Shown here: positions 26,653 to 37,648 of the stretch, piece by piece
Layout: each line of letters starts with the position of its first letter
Numbering within the stretch: position 1 is the first letter of the stretch
Origin: Paeniglutamicibacter cryotolerans
GTDB lineage: Bacteria > Actinomycetota > Actinomycetes > Actinomycetales > Micrococcaceae
Reading direction: 5' to 3'
DNA: 64,000 nt
Assembly: GCF_014190875.1 (NCBI RefSeq)
Contig: NZ_JACHVS010000001.1
Coordinates: 1,116,001-1,180,000 of the forward strand
The notes under the pieces: model-generated
Seen by the model: only the letters and a program-made list of their open reading frames with translations
Databases searched by the model: none
What the model was told of the DNA's origin: nothing
Made by a program: the position numbers and the translations under genes

Positions 26653-27209
26653 CGCAGCCCCCCGACGAGGGACCGACGGAGTTCGATGCGGCCCGGGCCA
26701 TGCTCAACCGGATGCGGCAAGCAGCGCTAGCCCGCGGGGAAATCAGGATCGATGCGGCTTCAGCCCAGCGCATCAACCAGAAGATCTCCGAGCGCAAGGA
26801 CGCGGACCGGTCCAAGCGGCGTAATTCGGCCGCCCCCGCCCAGTACAAGGATGGTCGGGACCCCCAGGGCATCGGCAACGTCTTCGGCCGGCTGGTGCGC
26901 GACCGCGGCTGGACTTCGCCCGTTGCCGTCGGATCGGTGATTTCGCGCTGGCCGGAGCTCGTAGGGCCGCAAATCGCCGAGCACTGCACGCCCGATTCGT
27001 TCGAGGACTCAACGGTGCTGGTGCGCTGCGATTCCACCGCCTGGGCGGCCCAATTGAAGTTGCTGAGCCACAGCCTGCTCAAGCGATTCGACGAAGAGTT
27101 GGGACAGGGTGTGGTCACGGTCATCCGGGTCTTGGGTCCCGCTGCACCGAACTGGCGCCACGGTATGCGAAGCGTTCCGGGGCGAGGTCCGAGGGACACC
27201 TACGGCTGA
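26649..27209 (+). CDS. DUF721 (DciA-like) protein
   Basis: 186 residues. Conserved actinobacterial protein always found between recF and gyrB. The DUF721 domain spans about 75-165 (GRLVRDRGWTSPVAVGSVISRWPELVGPQIAEHCTPDSFED...LVRCDSTAWAAQLKLLSHSLLKRFDEELG). Proteins with this domain (DciA) load the replicative helicase in many bacteria lacking DnaC, and the neighbourhood with dnaA and dnaN fits. The role here is inferred from the family. Translation is coupled to recF through the ATGA overlap. Confidence 0.9.
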   Translation: MTQPPDEGPTEFDAARAMLNRMRQAALARGEIRIDAASAQRINQKISERKDADRSKRRNSAAPAQYKDGRDPQGIGNVFGRLVRDRGWTSPVAVGSVISRWPELVGPQIAEHCTPDSFEDSTVLVRCDSTAWAAQLKLLSHSLLKRFDEELGQGVVTVIRVLGPAAPNWRHGMRSVPGRGPRDTYG

Positions 27210-27469
27210 TTAACGGCCGGGCACCAGCTTCGCCGCTGCCGAGTTAACAGACCCGGCGGCGCATGGAACCTCATTAAGGTCACTTTTGTGCCCTCCTGTG
27301 GAGCTTTTTAGGCCACTGAAGGGCAATTGGGGTGCGGTTATGCGCCGCAGATTACACGAAACGCGGTAGAATTCTAGACAGGGCGTCTGGCCGCAAGGTG
27401 CAGGCGCCGGTTCATGATCGGGTGCCTTGGGTTCCCGGCCTTCCACTGCACGAGGAGTCTGTAGCACCT

Positions 27470-29563
27470 GTGTCTACCGAGAACACCGAACCCCAGGATC
27501 CATCCGACGGCGAAGCAGTCGACCCCGGCACCGGAACCCAGGCGGCCCCGGCTGCCGCGAGCGGCAAGGTAGAGCACACCTACGGCGCCCAGGACATCAC
27601 GGTGCTGGAGGGACTCGAGGCAGTACGCAAGCGTCCGGGCATGTACATCGGCTCCACGGGCCCGCGCGGCCTGCACCACCTCGTGTACGAAGTCGTCGAC
27701 AACTCCGTTGATGAGGCGCTGGCCGGCTACTGCGACCACATCAAGATCACGCTGCAGGACGACGGCGGGGTCAGGGTCGTCGATAACGGCCGCGGTATTC
27801 CGGTGGACATCCACCCCACCGAGCACAAGCCCACGGTCGAGGTCGTCATGACGATCCTGCACGCCGGCGGCAAGTTCGGCGGCGGCGGCTACGCCGTTTC
27901 CGGTGGTCTGCACGGAGTCGGCATCTCCGTCGTGAATGCCTTGTCGGCACGCGTGGACACCGAGGTCAGGCGCCAGGGCAGCGTGTGGCGGATGACCTTC
28001 GCCGATGGTGGCAAGCCGCAGGGCACCCTGGTCAAGGGAGAAGACACCGACGAGACCGGAACCATCCAGACCTTTTACCCGGATCCGACGATCTTCGAGA
28101 CCACCGTCTTCGATTTCGAGACGCTGCGCGCCCGCTTCCAGCAGATGGCCTTCCTGAACAAGGGCCTGCGCATCACCATGACCGATGAGCGTGCCCCGGC
28201 CGTGGACGGCGACGAGATCGCCACCGAAATCGATGAGGACGCCGAAACGGCACCCAAGCACAAGGTCGTCGACTATTTCTACAAGGACGGGCTGCTGGAC
28301 TACGTCAAGCACCTGAACTCCTCCAAGAAGGTCGAACTCGTCCACGAGGACGTCATCGCGTTCGAATCTGAGGACACCACCAAGGGCATCTCCGTCGAGG
28401 TGGCGATGCAGTGGACGAACGCGTATTCCGAGTCGGTCCACACCTACGCGAATACCATCAACACCCACGAGGGCGGCACCCACGAAGAGGGCTTCCGCGC
28501 CGCGATGACCGGCCTGATCAACAGGTACGCCCGCGAAAAGGCGATCCTGAAGGAAAAGGACGAGAACCTTACCGGCGACGACATCCGCGAGGGCCTGACG
28601 GCCGTCATCTCGGTGAAGCTCGCCGAACCGCAGTTCGAGGGCCAGACCAAGACCAAGCTAGGCAACTCCATGGCCAAGGGCTTCGTCCAGGGCGTGGTCA
28701 ATGAGGAACTCGGTGACTGGCTCGAGCGCAACCCGAACACCGCGCGGGACATCATCCGCAAGGCCCAGCTCGCCTCGCAGGCCCGCATGGCAGCGCGCAA
28801 GGCACGCGACAACGCGCGCCGAAAGTCCCCGCTGGAATCCTTCGGCATGCCCGGAAAGCTCTCAGACTGTTCCTCGAAGAACCCGGTCGAGTGTGAGGTC
28901 TTCATCGTGGAGGGCGACTCGGCAGGCGGTTCGGCCAAGCGTGGGCGCGATCCGCGCGTACAGGCCATCCTGCCTCTGCGTGGCAAGATCCTGAACGTCG
29001 AACGCGCCCGGCTCGACCGTGCGTTGGGCAATGCAGAGGTCCAGGCCATGATCACCGCCTTCGGTACCGGCATCGGCGAGGAATTCGACCTGGCCAAGCT
29101 TCGTTACCACAAAATCGTGTTGATGGCAGATGCCGATGTCGACGGCCAGCACATCACCACGCTGCTGCTGACGCTGCTCTTCCGTTTCATGCGCCCGCTG
29201 ATCGAAAACGGCTATGTGTACCTGGCGATGCCGCCGCTGTATCGGATCAAGTGGTCCAACTCGGCGCACGAATACGTGTACTCGGACAAGGAACGCGACG
29301 AGGCCCTGCTGGCCGGTTCGGCCAAGAACAAGCGCCTGCCCAAGGACAACGGCATCCAGCGCTACAAGGGCCTGGGCGAGATGGACTACTCGGAGCTGTG
29401 GGACACCACCATGGATCCGGCTCACCGCACCCTGCGCCAGATCACCATGGAAGACGCTGCTGCATCTGACCAGGTCTTCTCCGTACTCATGGGTGAGGAC
29501 GTCGAATCCCGACGCAACTTCATCCAGCAGAACGCCAAGGACGTGCGCTTCCTGGACATCTAG
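27470..29563 (+). CDS. gyrB: DNA gyrase subunit B
   Basis: 697 residues from the chosen GTG. ATPase subunit of gyrase, which introduces negative supercoils. The GHKL ATP site includes [34 protein letters not shown] and the [22 protein letters not shown] loop. The TOPRIM domain has [20 protein letters not shown] and the DADVDGQHI metal site. The frame is open from 27332, but GTG 27470 follows a GAGGAG site at 27452-27457 and gives the usual length; GTG 27422 is an alternative. 54 bases separate it from gyrA. Confidence 0.97.
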   Translation: MSTENTEPQDPSDGEAVDPGTGTQAAPAAASGKVEHTYGAQDITVLEGLEAVRKRPGMYIGSTGPRGLHHLVYEVVDNSVDEALAGYCDHIKITLQDDGGVRVVDNGRGIPVDIHPTEHKPTVEVVMTILHAGGKFGGGGYAVSGGLHGVGISVVNALSARVDTEVRRQGSVWRMTFADGGKPQGTLVKGEDTDETGTIQTFYPDPTIFETTVFDFETLRARFQQMAFLNKGLRITMTDERAPAVDGDEIATEIDEDAETAPKHKVVDYFYKDGLLDYVKHLNSSKKVELVHEDVIAFESEDTTKGISVEVAMQWTNAYSESVHTYANTINTHEGGTHEEGFRAAMTGLINRYAREKAILKEKDENLTGDDIREGLTAVISVKLAEPQFEGQTKTKLGNSMAKGFVQGVVNEELGDWLERNPNTARDIIRKAQLASQARMAARKARDNARRKSPLESFGMPGKLSDCSSKNPVECEVFIVEGDSAGGSAKRGRDPRVQAILPLRGKILNVERARLDRALGNAEVQAMITAFGTGIGEEFDLAKLRYHKIVLMADADVDGQHITTLLLTLLFRFMRPLIENGYVYLAMPPLYRIKWSNSAHEYVYSDKERDEALLAGSAKNKRLPKDNGIQRYKGLGEMDYSELWDTTMDPAHRTLRQITMEDAAASDQVFSVLMGEDVESRRNFIQQNAKDVRFLDI

Positions 29564-29617
29564 TCCCGGCCCGCCCCACCCTGCGTTCCCCCAGACTGTG
29601 ACAAAAGGAAGAAACCG

Positions 29618-32268
<2,651 letters not shown>

Positions 32269-32272
<4 letters not shown>

Positions 32273-32886
32273 GCACCCCCAATACTCCACGCCCGGCAAC
32301 TCCCCGTCCGGCGGCAGGCAACGGAGCAGGCCGCCCGGCCGCGCCGCGACAGACCCCGGCGGGAGCTTCCCGTCCGGCAGGCGCGGCGCGCCCGCCGGCA
32401 GCGGGTCAGCGCCCGGCAGGCGCACAGCGCCCGCCCGCAGCGGGCCAGCGCCCAGCGGGAGCTCGGCCCCCGGCGGCGGGCCAGCGGCCCCAGCAGCTGG
32501 TGCGCCCCGCACCCAAGGCCAAGGTCCGCAAGGCCCGCCTGCTCATCAGCAAGGTCGACCCCTGGTCGGTGCTGAAGATGGCGTTCCTGCTTTCCGTGGC
32601 GCTGGGCATCGTCACCGTGGTGGCGTCCGTCGTGCTCTGGTCGGTCCTCGACCTCACTGGAACCTTCGACCGGGTCAATGAACTGCTGCAGCAGATCGTT
32701 GGCACCACCGACAGCAAGTTCGACCTCAAGACGCTGGCATCGCTGGGGCAGGTTGCCTCGTTCGCTACCATCATCGCCGTGGTGAACGTGGTCCTGCTGA
32801 CCGCACTCGCCATGCTCTCGGCAGTGCTTTACAACATCTCCTCGACCTTGGTCGGCGGCATTGGCGTGACGCTCACCGACGACTAA
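32269..32886 (+). CDS. DUF3566 transmembrane protein
   Basis: 205 residues. Conserved actinobacterial membrane protein that follows gyrA. The N-terminal 85 residues are low-complexity Pro/Ala/Gly with repeats of the type [10 protein letters not shown], probably disordered. The DUF3566 domain follows: a basic stretch [42 protein letters not shown] with a first helix, then an outer segment, and a second helix near 160-185. Function is unknown. The GTG start overlaps the gyrA stop, so the gene is translationally coupled to gyrA. Confidence 0.92.
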
Positions 32887-32898
32887 AAGCAGTCGGTT

Positions 32899-32948
32899 TC
32901 GGCCCCCGAAAAGGTTCCATGTGGACAGCGTCGGGGGCCGATTTGTTT
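32899..32948 (+). terminator. Terminator after DUF3566 gene
   Basis: Stem 32899-32909 with 32931-32941 (TCGGCCCCCGA), 21-base loop, followed by TTTGTTTCTTT. Confidence 0.7.
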
Positions 32949-32999
32949 CTTTGGCATTTCGTCAGGTAGAGTCTTATCTCGTCCTCACGGGGACAAAGA

Positions 33000-33073
33000 G
33001 GGCGCATAGCTCAGGCGGTTAGAGCGCTTCGCTGATAACGAAGAGGTCCCAGGTTCAAGTCCTGGTGCGCCCA
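33000..33073 (+). tRNA. tRNA-Ile (GAT)
   Basis: 74 nt. Acceptor GGGCGCA pairs with TGCGCCC, anticodon loop CTGATAA with GAT, T-loop GGTTCAAGTCC. No CCA is encoded. The location after gyrA is conserved in actinobacteria. Confidence 0.97.
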
Positions 33074-33112
33074 CGGATCCCCTCATCCGTACATGGAAGA
33101 ACGGAGCTCCGC

Positions 33113-33229
33113 ATGCGGAAACTACTATTGGTGGTTGCCACGGTTGCTGGAGTCGCCGGATATCTGAAATGGAAGGAATCCGAGGCCGATAAGGCCACAT
33201 GGAGCAAGGCAACTGATAAGGTTGTTTAG
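33113..33229 (+). CDS. DLW-39-like small protein
   Basis: 38 residues. Starts at ATG 33113 with GGAG 6 bases upstream. One hydrophobic helix at residues 3-18 (KLLLVVATVAGVAGYLK) is followed by a charged tail ending ATWSKATDKVV. Small proteins of this form (called DLW-39 in Micrococcales) are found between tRNA-Ile and tRNA-Ala. The name-giving DLW is not exact here (ATW). Function is unknown. Confidence 0.8.
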   Translation: MRKLLLVVATVAGVAGYLKWKESEADKATWSKATDKVV

Positions 33230-33238
33230 CAACACTTC

Positions 33239-33311
33239 GGGGGCATGGCGCAATTGGTAGCGCACCTGCTTTGCAAGCAGGGGGTTCGGGGTTCGAGTCC
33301 CCGTGCCTCCA
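33239..33311 (+). tRNA. tRNA-Ala (TGC)
   Basis: 73 nt. Acceptor GGGGGCA with TGCCTCC (one G-T pair), anticodon loop TTTGCAA with TGC, T-loop GGTTCGAGTCC. No CCA is encoded. Confidence 0.97.
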
Positions 33312-33318
33312 CCGAAGA

Positions 33319-33358
33319 AAAGAAGTCCCGGATCGGAAGATCCGGGACTTCTTTGTTT
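33319..33358 (+). terminator. Terminator after tRNA-Ala
   Basis: Perfect 16-bp stem (33319-33334 with 33339-33354), loop GGAA, followed by GTTT. Confidence 0.9.
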
Positions 33359-33486
33359 AATCAGTGGCTTTGGACCCCGGAGTAGGCTCCGGGCATCTGT
33401 TTTCAGAAAATGTGACTCAAAGTACAAAACTGCTTCACGGCCGGAATCGAGCCAGGTGAAGCTCCAGCGAACCCTAGAGTGTACGG

Positions 33487-34368
33487 GTGATGTATCTTCT
33501 CGCGCTGATCGGCGTTCTCGGCGTTTCGGCGTCCGGGCCCATTGTTGCAGCGTTCCCCTCAGTTCCCGCGCTCTCCATGGCCCTGTGGCGCAACGCCTTG
33601 GGAACTGCTGTGATGGCCGCTCCCGTCCTCGTACGCGATCCGAGGTCCTTTGGTCGCCTAAGGCGCCGCGAGTGGGGCTGGAGTGCCGCTGCAGCCTTGT
33701 CGCTGGCTCTTCACTTCGCCTGCTTCATGACATCGATCAGAATGACCAGCGTTGCTGCCGCAACGGCCTTGGTCTGCCTCCAAGCCGCCTGGATCGCCCT
33801 CTTCCAGACGCTGCAGGGCGTACGGTATGGCTGGAGAGTCGGCGCCGGGTCGCTCTTGGCCGTGGCGGGTGTGATCGTGATCACCGGATTCGATCTAGGT
33901 GGATCGTCCCAGGCGCTGACCGGGGACCTGCTGGCCATTCTCGGTGGCGTCCTGGCTGCCTCCTACACGCTGTGTGGGGCGAAGGCCCGCGAAAGCATGG
34001 GGACCGGCACCTATACGAGCCTTTGCTACGGCATGACCGCGGCGGTCCTGCTGGTCATGTGCCTGGCCCTTGGAGAACCACTGTGGGGATTCGGTGTCAA
34101 AGGGTGGATCGGGATCATCGCGCTGGCCATCTGTGCCCAGGTGCTCGGGCATTCGGTCTTCAACCACCTACTCTCCAGCATGGGCCCGCTGACGGTTTCC
34201 ACGCTGGTCCTCTTCGAGATTCCGGGTGCGGCGATCTTGGCTGCCGTCTTCCTGGGCCAGGAACTTCCGGCAGGTACGGTGGTGGGCCTAGTCATCATCC
34301 TGGCCGGGCTCTACTTCGTGGTCCGTGGCCAGGTACCGCGCAAAGCGGCCCTATCTACCGCCGAATAG
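33487..34368 (+). CDS. EamA/DMT-superfamily transporter
   Basis: 293 residues, about ten hydrophobic segments in two EamA repeats (first half up to about 135, second from GDLLAILGGVLAASYTLCGAKARESMG). Members export metabolites such as amino acids or purines. The substrate here is unknown. The start is GTG 33487 or ATG 33490. It faces the next gene across a bidirectional terminator. Confidence 0.85.
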   Translation: MMYLLALIGVLGVSASGPIVAAFPSVPALSMALWRNALGTAVMAAPVLVRDPRSFGRLRRREWGWSAAAALSLALHFACFMTSIRMTSVAAATALVCLQAAWIALFQTLQGVRYGWRVGAGSLLAVAGVIVITGFDLGGSSQALTGDLLAILGGVLAASYTLCGAKARESMGTGTYTSLCYGMTAAVLLVMCLALGEPLWGFGVKGWIGIIALAICAQVLGHSVFNHLLSSMGPLTVSTLVLFEIPGAAILAAVFLGQELPAGTVVGLVIILAGLYFVVRGQVPRKAALSTAE

Positions 34369-34394
34369 TGGCGGTGGCTACGAGTGGGGAAAAC

Positions 34395-34429
34395 GAAGGC
34401 GGGAACACCCCAAGGGTGTTCCCGCCTTC
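34395..34429. terminator. Bidirectional terminator
   Basis: Perfect 16-bp stem (34395-34410 with 34414-34429) with a CAA loop between two convergent genes. Confidence 0.85.
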
Positions 34430-34456
34430 CTCCCGGCGGGTGCCGGTCGGCAGAAG

Positions 34457-35443
34457 CTAGGCCTTCGGATCTGCGTCCTTGGCCCGCGGTGCCGGCTTCG
34501 GGCCGGGCTTGGGAGTCGCGGACTTGGCCTCGCCGGTTTCAGTTGTCGTCCCCGCGTCGTCGAGCGCCTCTTCGGCGGAGGACACGGCATGGCGGGCGCT
34601 GGCCTTGACCGACGCGGCGGCCTCGGTGGCATCTTCCTTCACGGATTCGGCTGCCTGGGCGGCAGCCTCGGCTGTTGCCGATCCGGTCTCGGCAACCTCC
34701 TCGAAGGTTTCGGCGATCTTTTCGCGCACCGTTTCCACCGGAGTTTCCTTGGCGGCCGGGACGGTTGCCGGTTCGATCGGAGCCGGGGACTTCCACGGAT
34801 CATCGACCGGGCGCGAGGCGCGCCATGCCGCGACACCGGCCGTTGCAGCGGTGGCACAGACGGCAAAGATCAGCAGTCCCCTGCGGCGCTTGTGCTTGCG
34901 CTGTTCCTTGGACAGTTCCTTGGCGGCCTCATGGGCGACGGCTGCCGCTGCCTTCTGGGCCCGGGCCAGCGCCTTGGGATCGGGGGTGGGAAGGGAATCA
35001 AGCTTCCGCGCCGTGTATTCGGCCGCCTCGCCCAGCTTGGCGCTGGCTGCGGGAATGTAGTCGTTCACGACGACGTCGCGGGCGTGCTGCAGGGCCGGGG
35101 CGGCCTTGTCCAGCGTGTCACTGATGACCGGTGTCGCACGGTCAACTGCCTGCTGCAGGCGAGGCGCGGCATCGTCGATGGCGTCGGAGATCCTAGGGCC
35201 GACCTTTTCCAGGCCCTCCTGCAGGTAGGGGGTCACCCGGGCGACGCCATCGGACAATTCCTGGGCGGCGCGGGTCAAACCCTCCTGGATTTTGGGGGAT
35301 GCCGATTCAATGCCCCTTTCAATGCGCGGCACCGCCCACTTCACGGCAGCGTCGACGCGCGGAGCCGCCCAATCCTTGGCATGTTCCGCGCCGGAAACAA
35401 CGGTGTCGCTGAAATCTCGGACAATACGGTCAGACTTTTTCAT
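34457..35443 (-). CDS. Repeat-rich single-pass membrane protein, function unknown
   Basis: About 328 residues. Residues 1-150 are amphipathic repeats with recurring ..AAPRLQQAVDRATPVISDTLDKAAPAL..-type units, probably long helices. A very basic segment (EQRKHKRRRG) precedes one membrane helix (LLIFAVCATAATAGVAAW). The tail is Ala/Glu/Lys-rich, with helical SVKEDATEAAASVKASA repeats that resemble LEA or apolipoprotein-like helices, and ends in a Pro/Lys stretch. The frame starts at 35455, but the ATG at 35443 has GGAGGG just before it and is preferred. The family is not identified; membrane stress or scaffolding is conceivable but unsupported. Confidence 0.75.
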   Translation of the reverse strand: MKKSDRIVRDFSDTVVSGAEHAKDWAAPRVDAAVKWAVPRIERGIESASPKIQEGLTRAAQELSDGVARVTPYLQEGLEKVGPRISDAIDDAAPRLQQAVDRATPVISDTLDKAAPALQHARDVVVNDYIPAASAKLGEAAEYTARKLDSLPTPDPKALARAQKAAAAVAHEAAKELSKEQRKHKRRRGLLIFAVCATAATAGVAAWRASRPVDDPWKSPAPIEPATVPAAKETPVETVREKIAETFEEVAETGSATAEAAAQAAESVKEDATEAAASVKASARHAVSSAEEALDDAGTTTETGEAKSATPKPGPKPAPRAKDADPKA

Positions 35444-35599
35444 AGGACCCTCCATCGAATTGGAACTTCGCCCCTAGCCTACGTCGTGAGCACCTCTCAT
35501 GGAGGCCCCGGGCAAGATCGGTGGCGCACACTCACCGGTGTTCACTGAACGCGTAGCGCTGGAGTTCGGGGTAGATCGGCGACATGGAAGAATGAACGC

Positions 35600-36145
35600 A
35601 TGACTGCAATCCCCACACACAAGGCCATCATCCACACCAACGCCGGTGACATCGTCGTCAGCCTCTTCGGGAACCACGCCCCGAAGACGGTCAAGAACTT
35701 CGTTGGTCTCTCCACCGGCGAGCAGGCTTGGACCGACCCGAGCTCGGGCGAAGAAAAGACCGGCACCCCCCTGTACAACGGGACGATCTTCCACCGCATC
35801 ATCTCCGACTTCATGATTCAGGGCGGGGACCCACTGGGCCAGGGCATTGGCGGCCCGGGCTACAACTTCGATGACGAGATCAGCCCGGATCTGGACTTCA
35901 CCGCACCGTACAAGCTGGCCATGGCCAACGCCGGCACCCGCGGCGGCAAGGGCACCAACGGTTCCCAGTTCTTCATCACCTCGATCCCGACCACTTGGCT
36001 GCAGGGCAAGCACACCATCTTCGGTGATGTCGTTGACGCCGATTCACGCGCCGTGGTCGACAAGCTGAACGCCGTTGCAACCGACGGCCGCGACAAGCCG
36101 CTCGAAGACGTCGTGATCTCCAGCATCGAGATCGAAGCACTCTAA
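35600..36145 (+). CDS. ppiA: Peptidyl-prolyl cis-trans isomerase (cyclophilin)
   Basis: 181 residues, cytoplasmic (no signal peptide). Accelerates proline isomerisation in folding proteins. The active-site region FHRIISDFMIQGGDP and the segment GTNGSQFFITSIPTTWLQGKHTIFGDV are classic cyclophilin. It is in the position of mycobacterial ppiA (Rv0009), after the tRNA genes and before rhomboid/crgA. Confidence 0.97.
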   Translation: MTAIPTHKAIIHTNAGDIVVSLFGNHAPKTVKNFVGLSTGEQAWTDPSSGEEKTGTPLYNGTIFHRIISDFMIQGGDPLGQGIGGPGYNFDDEISPDLDFTAPYKLAMANAGTRGGKGTNGSQFFITSIPTTWLQGKHTIFGDVVDADSRAVVDKLNAVATDGRDKPLEDVVISSIEIEAL

Positions 36146-36182
36146 ACCGACTCCCGACCGGAAACGGTCGAGTAGCGATTTG

Positions 36183-36230
36183 CGGCCCTGCCGCGGTTTC
36201 CCGAATCGGAACCCGCGGCAGGGCCGTCTC
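36183..36230 (+). terminator. Terminator after ppiA
   Basis: GC-rich stem CGGCCCTGCCGCGG pairing with CCGCGGCAGGGCCG (ends 36226), followed by TCTCGTTT. Confidence 0.75.
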
Positions 36231-36272
36231 GTTTAACCAGCCAGCCCACCCATACACAGCCCAGGAGTCCCC

Positions 36273-37136
36273 ATGAATTTCGGCGCCACCCCTGAACAAT
36301 CCCCGACGCAGGTCCCGGTATGCCCCAGGCATCCCGACCGCGTCTCGTATGTCAGCTGCCAGCGCTGCGGTCGGCCCGCCTGCCCCGATTGCCAGGTTAC
36401 TGCCGCCGTGGGCACCCAGTGTGTGGATTGCGTGCGCGAATCCGCCAAGACCGTCCCGCAGACCAGAACGGCCTTCGGCGGCAGGGCAGTCGGTGGCAGG
36501 CCGATCATCACCTACATCCTGATTGGGCTGTGTGTCGTCGTCTACGTCCTGCAACTGCTCATTCCGGGTGTCAGTGGCCTTGTGCAGTACGCGGGCCTGT
36601 ACACAAGCCCCTACTTCGAATTCGAACCGTGGCGGATGATCACCTCGGCATTCGCACATGATCCCGGTTCCGTTTTCCACATCCTGTTCAACATGTATGC
36701 CCTGTATCTATGCGGACGCTACCTGGAACCGGTGCTTGGAAGGATGCGCTTCCTGGCGCTCTACCTGATCTCGGCCCTGGGAGGATCGGTGGGCGTCTTG
36801 TTGCTGTCGGACCCTCGGGTGCCCGTCGTGGGGGCCTCAGGGGCCGTTTTCGGATTGTTCGCTGCCATGTTCGTGCTCTTGCGTTCGCGCGGCGTGCCGG
36901 CCACCCAGATCCTGGTTCTCGTGGGGCTGAATCTGGCGCTGGGGTTCTTCATGACGGGCATTTCCTGGGAAGGCCATGTGGGGGGCTTGGTGACCGGTGG
37001 GCTCGTTGCCTCGGTGTTCGCGTTCGCGCCCAAGGGGCCGAACCGGCAACTGCTCCAGTGGGTGGGAACAGGGCTTGTCCTGGCTCTTTTGGTGGCCTTG
37101 ACGATCTTTGGGTACAACAACATTCGACTGGGTTAG
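36273..37136 (+). CDS. Rhomboid family intramembrane serine protease
   Basis: 287 residues. The N-terminal 55 residues hold a B-box-like zinc finger (CPRHPDRVSYVSCQRCGRPACPDCQV...TQCVDC). Six or seven membrane helices follow. The catalytic serine is in VVGASGAVFGLFAAM and the catalytic histidine in SWEGHVGGLVTGGLVA; the HILFNMYALYLCG segment is conserved. It cleaves membrane proteins inside the bilayer; substrates are unknown. It is followed by an unusual DnaA-box cluster instead of crgA, which is the usual neighbour and now lies 7.5 kb away. Confidence 0.94.
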   Translation: MNFGATPEQSPTQVPVCPRHPDRVSYVSCQRCGRPACPDCQVTAAVGTQCVDCVRESAKTVPQTRTAFGGRAVGGRPIITYILIGLCVVVYVLQLLIPGVSGLVQYAGLYTSPYFEFEPWRMITSAFAHDPGSVFHILFNMYALYLCGRYLEPVLGRMRFLALYLISALGGSVGVLLLSDPRVPVVGASGAVFGLFAAMFVLLRSRGVPATQILVLVGLNLALGFFMTGISWEGHVGGLVTGGLVASVFAFAPKGPNRQLLQWVGTGLVLALLVALTIFGYNNIRLG

Positions 37137-37612
37137 GCGCTGGCCGGGGAACCAGATCCGATATCCACACAGGTTATCCACACTGTTAATAACTTACAGA
37201 GGTGTAATTCAGCGGCGGAATAGGGTATGAGAACCCCGGAAGGTGGCGCTGAAACGGGTTATCAACATCAGAAGGGCGGGATGTGCACAATTTCATCCAC
37301 AGCTGTGGATAACTTAGTGCACAACCTGTGTAGAGCGAATTGTTCCGGCAACTGAAGCTAGAAGCATGATTTTTTCGAATACTTAGACGATTTTTCGAGG
37401 GGTTGTGGGCATGGGTGGCGCGGAAGTAGTGTTGTCCACACTAGTTATCCACATTGTTAATAACCCAGCTTCCGGCTTTGCGGGAGGCCGGAAGGGCTGC
37501 TTGTCGGCAATGACGGGGATCCGGCCCAGTTACCAACAATTTCATCCACAGCTGTGGATAACTATGTTCACAGCTTGTGGCTAAGTGATCGACATCCACG
37601 AAAGCGGTAACA
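37137..37612. promoter_or_regulatory. Extra-oriC DnaA-box cluster, duplicated modules
   Basis: Gene-free. Perfect DnaA boxes TTATCCACA at 37174-37182, 37304-37312 (minus), 37445-37453 and 37553-37561 (minus), and TTGTCCACA at 37432-37440. One-mismatch boxes are at 37161, 37259, 37293 and 37542. Two modules repeat: TTATCCACA.TGTTAATAAC at 37174-37193 and 37445-37464, and an identical 28-bp block at 37287-37314 and 37536-37563 centred on ATCCACAGCTGTGGAT. The sequence ACAGCTGTGGATAA also occurs in oriC at 23697-23710. It could titrate DnaA or act as an accessory origin. Confidence 0.8.
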
Positions 37613-37648
37613 GTGATGGAACCGGACTTCCGAGCCCTGGGCGGTGGG

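Noticed and set aside
33303..34460. 385-codon frame starting inside tRNA-Ala
   Set aside because: It overlaps a tRNA, a terminator and the EamA gene in another frame; shadow of a GC-rich gene.
34325..35548. 407-codon plus-strand frame opposite the repeat-rich membrane protein
   Set aside because: Gly/Arg-rich antisense shadow. The minus-strand gene has a better start, membrane helix and terminator.
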